The position numbers and the translations under genes were made by a program. A stretch of 64,000 bases of DNA from Rufibacter glacialis (GTDB lineage Bacteria > Bacteroidota > Bacteroidia > Cytophagales > Hymenobacteraceae). Location of the stretch: positions 310,001 through 374,000 of the forward strand of contig NZ_VKKZ01000022.1 of the NCBI RefSeq assembly GCF_008271745.1. The letters run 5' to 3'. Of the stretch, positions 45,661-53,651 are shown piece after piece (position 1 is the first letter of the stretch; every line of letters starts with the position of its first letter). The notes under the pieces were generated by a model, which saw only the letters and a list, made by a program, of their open reading frames with translations, was not told the DNA's origin and made no database searches.

Positions 45661-45754
45661 GTGGTCGATTCTTTAAAATTACCCTGCCCTCCGTGGCCAA
45701 GTGGCCTAAGAGGGGCAGGAGAAGGAGTGAAGGGTTTCAGGTCTGATTTTGTGA

Positions 45755-48427
45755 TTATGGGACCAAAGGCTTGATGGGGTAGGTCTTCAGGTCTACGTTC
45801 CAGCCTTCCACGGTGATGGCGGGCGCGGGGGAACCCGCCTCCGGGGTGTATTCCAGGGTGATGGTCTGGTGCTCGCCGGGTGGTACCGAGATATAATTGT
45901 CACTGTTGAATACTGGCAACAGACGCAGGTTCGTTTGCGGGTTGATAAGGGAAACCCGGTTGAAGAAGGCCACCGGGTTGTTGGCGGGGTTACGAAGCGT
46001 GACTTCCACCTTGCCTTTGCTTAGTTCTTTGGCCTCTACCTGTACCGGCGCCTTGGCCAGTTCCTGCAGGCCGGTGTACTGGCCTTTGGCATTGGGCAGC
46101 CAATAGAAGTTGTTGCTCACCACGTTCTGGTTGAAGTCCAGGAGCCGGAGAGACAGGAACGCGCCCTTCTCTTTGCCCAGTCTTCTGAGGGCTCCTTTGA
46201 TGGGGAAATATTTCTTGGCCGTAGAGGGGCTTACCTCTACCACCAGTTGCCCCAGCGAAGTGCTTTTGCCGGCCATGTCATAGCCTGTTACCACCAGCAT
46301 CAGGTCGCGCTTGATCTCAAAGCCGTTGTTCACGGCCATCACCATGCTGTCTACCGGGTCAAACATCACGTGCAGGGGTTCGCTGCCGTTGCGCAGCCCG
46401 AAGAGACCGGCATTGGGGTCCAGGTAATAGTCGTACAACTGGCCGCGCATGGAAGTCCAGGGGTTCTGGGTTTTCCAGATGATGGTGCCGGTGTACCAGT
46501 CCCACATGTGCGAGGAGAAGCCCTCCATTAGAGCGCGGTACTGGTCATAGTTCACCAGCTGCGCCTTGCGGGTGAAATCTTTGATGTCTTTGGGGGCACC
46601 GTACGGCAGAATATGGTGCTCATACCCAACGCCGGTGTAGGTATGGTAAGTCCACATGGAGTCCACTTTCTCTGTGGGCTTGCTGTTTGCGCCCAGGAAC
46701 TGCGGGGCCACCAGGTTGGCCTTCGGCAGAAAACGCTCCAACGACTCCAGATCGCCCACGCCCACCGAGCCTACCTCTGTGTTGAAGGGCCAGGTGCGGT
46801 ACGCCCAGAATTGGCTGATGGGCTGGATGGTATACGGGCCGTCGCCACCGCCGCCAATGGAGTTGAACGACATGCTATCAGCGTTGGAGTAGGGGATAAA
46901 CCAGCGGGTGCCGTCCAGTTGGGGAAGGATGGAGTCTTCCAAGGCCGTGAGAAGGTCTTGCGGCGGGGTGATCTCGTTGCCGCCGCACCACATGGCCAGC
47001 GAGGGGTAATTGCGGATCATTTTCACCTGGTCAGCGGCGGAGCGCAGGAACAGGCTGTGGTCGTCCGGGTATTTGCGGCGGGTCAGTTGGTCGTCTTTCT
47101 TCAGGGGGTCTACCCAGCGGCCGTTCGCATCAGCCGTGATCCAGAAGTCCTGGATCACCAGCAGACCATATTTGTCACAAGCCTCGAAGAACTCGGGCCG
47201 CTCCACCAAGGCACCACCCCACACCCGCATCAGGTTCAGGTTCATGTCGCGGTGGTAACGCAGCTCGGCATCATACCGGGCGGGGGTAAATCTGAGCATG
47301 GCATCGGAGATGATCCAGTTGGCTCCTTTGATGAAGATCTTCTGGCCGTTCACGTGGATCTGCATGCTGCGGGTGTGGTCGTTCCATTCGGTTTGGATCT
47401 CGCGCACGCCCACCTGCACGTCTTCCTCATCAGAAAGGGTTTTCCCGTTTACCAGGAACTGTAGTTTCATGGGGTAGAGGTGCTGCTGGCCGTACATGTT
47501 GGGCCACCACAGCTTGGGGTTCTGGAGGGACAGGTCTTTGAGCTGGATTTTCTGGGTGGCCCGGGCCGGAAGGGTCACTTTCTGGGAAATCATCTGCCCC
47601 GCCAGCACATACTGCAATACCCCGCTCACTTTTTTATCCGTGGGGTTCTCCAGTTCCGCGGACACTTTAATGATAGCCGGCTGCTGGGGGCCATCGGGTT
47701 TCCGCTTGCCGGGCACCAGGGTAACCACGTGCGGGTTCTTCAGGTTGATCTGCTGGGTTTTCTCAAGGATGACCTTGTCCCAGATACCGGTGTTGCGGTC
47801 TCTGATGGGTTGGATCCAGTCCCAGCCGGCCACGTATTGGTGCGTCACGTTTTTGGCGATGGTCCCGTCGCCGCCCTGACCGCCGTTTGGCTTGCCTACC
47901 GGATCTGGCGGGTACACCACAATGGCCAATCGGTTTTGGCCGTCTTTTCCCAAGTGGGCGGTGATGTTATAGCTCTGGCGCAGGAACATGCCGTGGTGGG
48001 TTTCCTGGTTCAGCTTCTGCCCGTTCAGAAACACCTCACAGCTGTAATTGACCCCGCGCAGGTGCAACCAAACCTGCTCGTCCTTTTTCGGGGCTGTTTC
48101 TGTGAAATCCTTCGTAAACCAGTAGGTGTAATAGTCGCGGCCGGTGGTGTAGATATCCGGGATTTTCTCATTGTTCATGCCATAGAACGGGTCCGGGATC
48201 TGCTTGTTCACCAGTTGGGTAGTCAACACCGTTCCGGGCACTACCGCAGAAGCCCAATTGGCCGTGGAGTAGGAGGGGAGCGAGATGGCTTGCCCGTTGT
48301 CCGTTACCTTGGCAATGGGCTGGCATTTCCAACCGGAGTTCAGCTCGTACTTTGATTGGCCGAAGGCGGGAGAACAGAGGACACCGGCAACGAGGAGGAA
48401 AAGGAGCGGGAAGAGTTTTAATTTCAT
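45755..48427 (-). CDS. GH2 beta-mannosidase (mannosylglycoprotein endo-beta-mannosidase-like)
   Basis: The protein breaks the core Man-beta-1,4-GlcNAc bond or a related beta-linkage. The ATG at 48427 gives 890 residues beginning with a Sec signal (MKLKLFPLLFLLVAG); an upstream ATG at 48481 would add 18 residues of poor signal quality. It has a jelly-roll N-terminus, an Ig-like domain and the barrel with MWCGGNEITPPQ (Glu485 acid/base) and PFNTEVGSVG (Glu551 nucleophile). The TEVGSVG form recalls plant endo-beta-mannosidases and the exo-beta-glucosaminidase branch more than classical SEFG-type exo-beta-mannosidases. Its position with GH92 and the PNGase supports core N-glycan work. Exo or endo action is open. 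Confidence 0.87.
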   Translation of the reverse strand: MKLKLFPLLFLLVAGVLCSPAFGQSKYELNSGWKCQPIAKVTDNGQAISLPSYSTANWASAVVPGTVLTTQLVNKQIPDPFYGMNNEKIPDIYTTGRDYYTYWFTKDFTETAPKKDEQVWLHLRGVNYSCEVFLNGQKLNQETHHGMFLRQSYNITAHLGKDGQNRLAIVVYPPDPVGKPNGGQGGDGTIAKNVTHQYVAGWDWIQPIRDRNTGIWDKVILEKTQQINLKNPHVVTLVPGKRKPDGPQQPAIIKVSAELENPTDKKVSGVLQYVLAGQMISQKVTLPARATQKIQLKDLSLQNPKLWWPNMYGQQHLYPMKLQFLVNGKTLSDEEDVQVGVREIQTEWNDHTRSMQIHVNGQKIFIKGANWIISDAMLRFTPARYDAELRYHRDMNLNLMRVWGGALVERPEFFEACDKYGLLVIQDFWITADANGRWVDPLKKDDQLTRRKYPDDHSLFLRSAADQVKMIRNYPSLAMWCGGNEITPPQDLLTALEDSILPQLDGTRWFIPYSNADSMSFNSIGGGGDGPYTIQPISQFWAYRTWPFNTEVGSVGVGDLESLERFLPKANLVAPQFLGANSKPTEKVDSMWTYHTYTGVGYEHHILPYGAPKDIKDFTRKAQLVNYDQYRALMEGFSSHMWDWYTGTIIWKTQNPWTSMRGQLYDYYLDPNAGLFGLRNGSEPLHVMFDPVDSMVMAVNNGFEIKRDLMLVVTGYDMAGKSTSLGQLVVEVSPSTAKKYFPIKGALRRLGKEKGAFLSLRLLDFNQNVVSNNFYWLPNAKGQYTGLQELAKAPVQVEAKELSKGKVEVTLRNPANNPVAFFNRVSLINPQTNLRLLPVFNSDNYISVPPGEHQTITLEYTPEAGSPAPAITVEGWNVDLKTYPIKPLVP

Positions 48428-49251
48428 ATTATGCTGATAGGTTTTGCCGCTGGCAGAAGGGTGAAACCAACACTTCATCAAGAGGCTAAAGAAGGGGAAA
48501 TATAGGACTCTTTCTGCTGGTTAAAAAAGGAAAGGGCCAATTTGTATTAGATTCCTGAAATATTTAAAAGATGGCGGTACCAGGCAGTGTGTACCTTAAC
48601 GCAAAACCACAACATCCATCAGAATTTAAGACTTGGCTGCCATTTTCTGCCGGCGGGAATAGCAATATAAGAGGCTCCGGTCATAGCCCTTCCCAACCGC
48701 CTTTCCACCGGAACTTAACCTTTCCTCCCAAAGCATTTCAAGGGCGTTTTTCTAAAACCACATGCTTTTCAATTCTCGAACCGGCATGGTTGATTCTTAT
48801 TCTGCTGTACCAGATTCAGTCACCTTCCAGAGTTCCTATGGAAGGTGACTGGGAGGAGAGGAACTCTGGTTTTAAGGGTTTCCCAAAAAAGAAGCGGAAA
48901 ACCCGGTAAGGATAAGGAAGAAAGGTGTAGGAGACGACAGAGCCCTTTTGGTAAAAGAGCGCCTCTTCTTAGGATAAACCAATTCGGGTAGAGTAGGTGA
49001 ATTTGCGGATGGATTAAAAAAATGATAGAATTTTAGTTATTGCTTATATTTATAAAGGTACAGGCCTGAAAACCTTGGTAAAGAGTCCATTTCCTTGGTT
49101 GTGGGCTTACCTGATTGGAGAAGCAGGGTAGTTGGTAAAAAGAACCTTTGGCCAGAGTAGTTGAAAAGGGATGCGGACCAGGTTTTCTCCCTCAAAAGCA
49201 GGGTCAGTACGCCTCTTTTTAGGAATGAAGGTTCCTTTAGAAAGATTTTAG
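48428..49251. other. 824-bp gap with interleaved inverted repeats
   Basis: This gap lies at the right edge of the glycan island. A 112-codon frame at 48571-48909 has no family resemblance and overlaps the repeats, so it is not called. The interleaved hairpin pair is at 48818-48869. The stretch 49010-49070 is AT-rich (TTATATTTATAAAGG) and may hold the next gene's promoter, though no exact -7 box was found. Confidence 0.4.
48818..48869. repeat. Interleaved (pseudoknot-order) inverted repeats
   Basis: AGTCACCTTCC (48818-48828) is inverted at 48840-48850, and CCAGAGTTCC (48827-48836) is inverted at 48860-48869. The order A-B-A'-B' means the two hairpins cannot nest, only alternate or form a pseudoknot. 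Confidence 0.55.
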
Positions 49252-50238
49252 ATGATTGAGAGAGTAAAACAGAAGCTTGCCGGAAAAAAAGTTTTATTTA
49301 TTTCCTGCAAATTTTACCATTACGGGGAGGCTGTTCGGGAGAAAATAGAATCCTGCGGTGCTGAGGTGACCTTTTACTATGAACGGAATACCACTCTTCA
49401 GCACGTATTGGTCGCTAATTTCTTTCCGCACCGGCTGGATGAATGGCAAGATGCCCACTACCGGAAGATTCTCAAGGAAACGGCCCAACAAACCTTTGAT
49501 TATTTGATCGTGATCAGGGGGTACAAAATGCAGGGCTGGTTTGTGGAGGAGCTAAAAGAAAGGAACCCCCAGGTCCAGACAATCCTCTACCAGTGGGATT
49601 CTTACAAGGCCTGGGATGCGGACTACCGGTATTTATTGCCTTATTTTGACAGAACCCTCACCTTTGACTACCAAGATGCGGCTCAACTGCGCATCCCGTA
49701 TGCCCCCACGTTCCATACCGATGAATATGCCAAGGCCAAAGGCGGACCTCCGATGTACGATTTCATTTTCTGCTCTAACCTTACCGAGGAGAAGTATGAG
49801 TTTTTGAAGCGGTTTCTGGAATTCACCTCCCAAAGGGGCTATCGGGTACACACGCACATCTACGTGAACTGGTTCAAGTACCTGAAAGACAGGTTTAGGG
49901 GCAAAGGAGTAGAGTTCAGGCACGTCTCCTTTAGGCGGTTGAACCGCTGGGAGTACTTCTCCTTGTTCTGCCGGTCAAAATCTGTGGTGGACTTTTCCTC
50001 TACGGCCCAAACCGGCATTACCATGCGGGTGATTGATGCGCTGGGAAGCGGCAAGCGGGTATTGACCAACAACACCTACGTAACCCAAGAACCCGGTTTT
50101 GACCCTCGCCAGGTAGTGATCTACAACGCCTCTGACCTGTCGCTGCCTGAATACGTGGCCCAGGAAGAGAGCTTCAGCAAAAAGGACTATTCCATTGATA
50201 AGTGGTTAGACAACCTGTTTTTTGCCCAGGCTGAATAA
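49252..50238 (+). CDS. Glycosyltransferase-like / LPS-biosynthesis-type protein
   Basis: The 328-residue soluble protein resembles GT-B-fold proteins annotated as lipopolysaccharide or capsule biosynthesis proteins. It starts with a Rossmann strand (KKVLFISCKFYHYGEAVREKI), has TILYQWDSYKAWD (about 109-121) and FDRTLTFDYQDA, and a C-terminal half with FCSNLTEEKYEFLKRF, KSVVDFSSTAQTGITMR and ALGSGKRVLTNN that matches the donor-binding side of family 1-like transferases. No signal peptide or membrane segment is present. It stands alone, with a terminator at its 3' end. The sugar and acceptor are unknown. Confidence 0.65.
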   Translation: MIERVKQKLAGKKVLFISCKFYHYGEAVREKIESCGAEVTFYYERNTTLQHVLVANFFPHRLDEWQDAHYRKILKETAQQTFDYLIVIRGYKMQGWFVEELKERNPQVQTILYQWDSYKAWDADYRYLLPYFDRTLTFDYQDAAQLRIPYAPTFHTDEYAKAKGGPPMYDFIFCSNLTEEKYEFLKRFLEFTSQRGYRVHTHIYVNWFKYLKDRFRGKGVEFRHVSFRRLNRWEYFSLFCRSKSVVDFSSTAQTGITMRVIDALGSGKRVLTNNTYVTQEPGFDPRQVVIYNASDLSLPEYVAQEESFSKKDYSIDKWLDNLFFAQAE

Positions 50239-50696
50239 GGCCATTGATGCTTCACTGCTGTTTTCATGTGAGGCCTTCATTTTTTGCCTCTTTTTAAGAA
50301 GGAAGCCAAAAACGGGTTAGTCAAAAAAGAGGCAAATGAAAACGTGTCCTGCGAAGGGTATTCTGGTTTCCTGAATATTACTTATTATTTTCCCCGGCTT
50401 TCAAAGCAGTAGGCTAGAAAGTGTTTTTACCCTCATGAAGAACCTACCAGTGTTTTATACGCTTATTATTTACCCAAGGGGTACCTGTTCATGCCAGAGA
50501 AGCAGGAGCAACCTTTCGATTAATATATTTCCTTTTCCTTCCTGAATGGCTTGGGCAATACTACACTTTTCCTGTTAAAGTACTTCCTGAAGGCGGATAG
50601 GTTTGTAGTTCTACGCGTTAACGGCTACAGGCGCTTCCGCTGCCGGGCTGGTAAAGGTGCCTTAGCAAGTGCTGCGGCTTAGAAGTATAGGACTTG
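50239..50696. other. 458-bp convergent gap
   Basis: Begins with the terminator at 50283-50336; the remaining 360 bp shows no gene, RNA or repeat that can be supported. Confidence 0.4.
50283..50336. terminator. Bidirectional hairpin terminator
   Basis: TTTGCCTCTTTTT (50283-50295) pairs with AAAAAGAGGCAAA (50324-50336), 13 bp, around a 28-nt loop. It lies between the convergent glycosyltransferase-like and TlpA-like genes and is 45 bp from the former's stop. Confidence 0.65.
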
Positions 50697-51317
50697 TTAC
50701 TGGGCCATTTTCTCCAGAAATTCACGCACTTCTGGTGTGTCATATTCCGCCATGCCCTTCTGCTGGGCCACAATTTGGCCTGCCGGTGAAATAATGTAAG
50801 TAGTAGGAATGGCAGGACTACTGAATTCCTCAGGCAACTGGCTAGCAGGCATGTACACTGGGAATGTATAGCCTTTCCTGGTGATGAATTTCTTTACCTT
50901 GTCTATGCCTTTCTGGTCCACTGAGAGCATGACAAATGCAATCTTGTCAGAGCCCACTTTCTCGTAGAGACGCTGGATGTTGGGCATTTCGGCAATGCAC
51001 GGCGGGCACCAGGTGGCCCAGATGTTTAGGAAGATGACCTTTCCTTTGAGTGATTCAAAAGCGACCACTTTCCCTTCTAAATCTCTCATATGAAAACCTG
51101 CCCCCGCCATAGCCGCCGAAGCCGGAGTTTCAGGAAGTTCAAGTGCAGAGGGCACCTCGGCGGATTTAAGGCCGGTGGCGAGTAAAAGACGTTGTACCTG
51201 CCCAATGGCTTCGGGGTGCAGACCGGTGGCATATAACACCCCGAAGAGGGCCAAGGTGATCACCCAGCCGGGAATAGCACGAAAGGAGAAGCCGTCTCTG
51301 GTTGTTTTCTGGTTCAT
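50697..51317 (-). CDS. TlpA-like membrane-anchored thioredoxin
   Basis: The 206-residue protein has one N-terminal membrane anchor (WVITLALFGVLYATGL, about 18-33), a linker, and a thioredoxin domain of the TlpA/ResA type facing the periplasm. Its active site is ATWCPPC (101-107; Cys104 and Cys107), preceded by KGKVIFLNIW and followed by the cis-Pro loop SPAIPTTYII. Such proteins reduce or exchange disulfides in exported proteins or cytochromes. The gene stands alone, with a bidirectional terminator downstream. Its particular client is unknown. Confidence 0.9.
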   Translation of the reverse strand: MNQKTTRDGFSFRAIPGWVITLALFGVLYATGLHPEAIGQVQRLLLATGLKSAEVPSALELPETPASAAMAGAGFHMRDLEGKVVAFESLKGKVIFLNIWATWCPPCIAEMPNIQRLYEKVGSDKIAFVMLSVDQKGIDKVKKFITRKGYTFPVYMPASQLPEEFSSPAIPTTYIISPAGQIVAQQKGMAEYDTPEVREFLEKMAQ

Positions 51318-51861
51318 TTTTACAAAAGTAGGTCAAAAGTAAAACGGCATCAGGTTCCAAAACGCATAGTTGATCAAGCCGAATACTATAAAATCAGAAG
51401 AAACAGCCAATTTAAGGTTCCCTGCTCAGTGGAAAACACACCTGGTAAATTTAGAATCCATTAGACTAGAGTTAAAGTCTTAAGCGGTTTCTGCGTTAAG
51501 GTGGGTGCTCATCTGGTCACCTGAAGCCTACTTCTCATTTGGCTATAACTTAGCAGAGAAAACCAAAGCTAAGGTTTCCTCCTTGTTTTTTGCAAAGTAC
51601 CCACTTTTCGGCAGCCCACAGTTAAAATTTAATTCAGCTACCATGGTAATGGGTTTCTGTCTATTGAAAAGTATCCTGCAAAAAATAGGGTAAGAAATGC
51701 TTGGCCAGTGACTTTGGTTACCTAGGCCCAGTTGCCTTCTTTGGTTGGGTAGCTTGGGGATAGAGGAATATCTCTGCGGGCGGAAGTGCTTTTTCTCCGG
51801 TCACTGCTTCTGAAATGGGCAAGTCAGGTTAGTGCCATTCAAGAAGTGTAACGCTAATTTC
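51318..51861. other. 544-bp gap
   Basis: Both flanking genes are on the minus strand. A 62-codon plus-strand frame at 51505-51693 shows no protein-like signature. No RNA, repeat or promoter could be supported. Confidence 0.35.
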
Positions 51862-52656
51862 TTACCTCAGGAAGATCTCTTTGAGCAGGATGTAAAGGCC
51901 CATGGCCAGGATAAACCACCCAAACCCCTTCCTTAGCTTGACCCCGTTGATTCTGGTACTCAGGGCGGTGCCAATAAAAATGCCCGCCACAGATAAAGAG
52001 GAAAAAGCCAGCAGGAAAACCCAGTCAATCGAGGAATGCAAGACATCGCCCAGGAAACCGAAGAGTGAATTGGCCGCGATGATGAAGAGGGAAGTGCCCA
52101 CTGCCACCTTCATATCCAGTCCAGTCAACAGCACCAAGGCCGGAATGATCAAAAAACCTCCCCCGGCACCCACCAGGCCAGAGATCAGGCCCACCAGCAT
52201 ACCCTGGCCAATAACAGATCCATACTGAATGCTGGCCCTCTGGGGTGTGGGCTTGATCCTCCTTTTCTGGTGAATCATGCTATAGGAGGCAGCTACCATC
52301 AACAAAGCAAACAACAGCATGAGCAACATGTCTTTGGTCACCAGTAAAGAGCCTAAGGAAAAGAGAATGTCAGGAATGGCAGGTATGAGGAAAGCGCGCG
52401 TGAAGAGTACCGTCACTAGAGACGGGATCCCAAATACTAAGGCCGTATCAAAGCGCACCAGGTTTCTGCGGTACATCTTGAAACTGCCCACCAAACTGGT
52501 GGCGCCTACCACAAACAGGGAATAGGCGGTGGCCGTGACGGGCGTTAAACCAATGAGGTACACCAGAATAGGGACCGTTAGAATAGAGCCACCGCTTCCG
52601 GTCAGGCCTAAAGAAATCCCGATAAATAAAGCCGCCGCATACCCTAGTATCTCCAT
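51862..52656 (-). CDS. TauE/SafE-family sulfite/sulfonate permease
   Basis: The chosen ATG at 52656 gives 264 residues; an ATG at 52683 would add nine polar residues. It is an integral membrane protein with about eight hydrophobic segments in two homologous halves, each with the family's glycine-rich motif: ISLGLTGSGGSILTVPILV near the N-terminus and GLISGLVGAGGGFLIIPAL in the middle. TauE/SafE proteins export sulfite, sulfoacetate or related sulfur anions. Sixty bases upstream lies a perfect Crp/Fnr-type palindrome (52716-52729), and beyond it a ruined Crp/Fnr gene, so control has probably changed. The nearby sulfatases give sulfate, not sulfite, so no direct link is claimed. Confidence 0.88.
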   Translation of the reverse strand: MEILGYAAALFIGISLGLTGSGGSILTVPILVYLIGLTPVTATAYSLFVVGATSLVGSFKMYRRNLVRFDTALVFGIPSLVTVLFTRAFLIPAIPDILFSLGSLLVTKDMLLMLLFALLMVAASYSMIHQKRRIKPTPQRASIQYGSVIGQGMLVGLISGLVGAGGGFLIIPALVLLTGLDMKVAVGTSLFIIAANSLFGFLGDVLHSSIDWVFLLAFSSLSVAGIFIGTALSTRINGVKLRKGFGWFILAMGLYILLKEIFLR

Positions 52657-52715
52657 TTCTGGTATTGCCTTATGATGGAACAATGCAAAGGTAAGACAAG
52701 GGGCTTCGGGGCACA

Positions 52716-52729
52716 GTGACTATAGTCAC
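52716..52729. promoter_or_regulatory. Crp/Fnr-type operator upstream of the TauE/SafE gene
   Basis: GTGACTATAGTCAC is a perfect 14-bp palindrome; with flanks it reads A-GTGA-N6-TCAC-A, one base off the TGTGA-N6-TCACA Crp consensus. It stands 60 bp upstream of the permease start codon and is intact. Confidence 0.65.
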
Positions 52730-52733
52730 ACAT

Positions 52734-52954
52734 TTAGAATAGGTCAAGATGGTTGGTTTCTATAAAGTTACGGTTTAGTAGGATGCCCTGGTCTGTTCCA
52801 GTTTTTTCAGCAGTCACGAGATCACTTTCTGGGAGCTGTTGGGTTCATGCGCTATCTGTTGGTGCGAAAGGTGTACTTCCTGATCCATCATTTCCTGGTG
52901 ACGCTTCAGGAAAAACATCAGCCCAAAGGATACATCTTGCACTTGGCTCAATTT
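52734..52954 (-). pseudogene. Crp/Fnr-family regulator remnant (C-terminal HTH)
   Basis: Read on the minus strand, 52817-52954 encodes a stretch ending HLSHQQIAHEPNSSQKVIS, then an in-frame TGA at 52814-52816 stands where the family has Arg, then LLKKLEQ continues. Near 52787-52792 the frame shifts, after which GILLNRNFIE and a stop at 52734-52736 follow. Bacteroidota Crp/Fnr proteins read THQEIA.EL.SSREVISRLLKKLE..G.I.L.RN here, so the match is clear. The cyclic-nucleotide domain is not recognisable upstream. The gene was probably the regulator of the adjoining TauE/SafE permease and has decayed by a nonsense change, a frameshift and loss of the N-terminus. Confidence 0.75.
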
Positions 52955-53651
52955 TTAAAGGTTTAGTTTTTGACCTGGGTACGCAAGGGGACGCTGTGAT
53001 AATTTCCTTCCTAGAACACGGCCTCTTTCTTACTTTTTCCTATTGTAAACAGGCCATTTCCTGTTGTAGGTCTTCCAGTAGTAGGTGCATGCTGACCTAT
53101 TTAAAACCTTAAGAACTGTACTTTAATTGGAAATTCGCCCGCTCTCCAGCCTTGACCCCAAAAGTAACAGTTCCTCCGGATTTAACAGAAGCCAAAACTG
53201 GAATAAACCGAGGCTCTGGGGTAATCACTGCCTGGGAGAGTCTCCTACAAGGGAAACCTACTTCATTTTCTTATAACCAATTCCTGCTGCATTTGCCGGG
53301 AATTGGTCTTTAGGTTCCCTCTTGAGACGTAGGCAATTTTGATGCTCAGGAGTAGGAGGGAGGCAGGCTTAAGGAAACAGAGAGAGGTGCATGAAATAAG
53401 CGTTTCAGGTTTTCCCCGAGGCTTTTCAGGAGATTGATTTCAAGAAATCAAATTCTAGATGTTGGCTCTGGCATTGGACTAAGCAAATGAAAGATTTCAG
53501 AAGAGAGGCTACTTTCTGAAACTACCCGGTAAAGGGCTTTTTCAAAGAAAATTAGAACAAATCCCTTAGGTCCTTATCCAACTTCCACCGCTATTACCTA
53601 CATTCCCAGAGCAAAAGAAAAATTTCAAACCTAAGAACCAAAGTAAGTACT

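Larger units (their letters stand above)
52657..53651. other. 995-bp gap with operator and regulator remnant
   Basis: Holds the palindrome at 52716-52729 and the Crp/Fnr remnant at 52734-52954. A 119-codon plus-strand frame at 52753-53112 is antisense to the remnant and is not called. From 53112 to 53651 nothing was recognised. Confidence 0.5.

Noticed and set aside
46613..47464. 283-codon frame antisense to GH2
   Set aside because: Shadow of the GH2 gene; the minus strand shows all GH2 motifs.
48571..48909. 112-codon frame in the gap beyond GH2
   Set aside because: It runs through the interleaved inverted repeats and has low-complexity composition without motifs.
52753..53112. 119-codon plus-strand frame
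   Set aside because: It is antisense to the Crp/Fnr remnant, which explains the sequence better.
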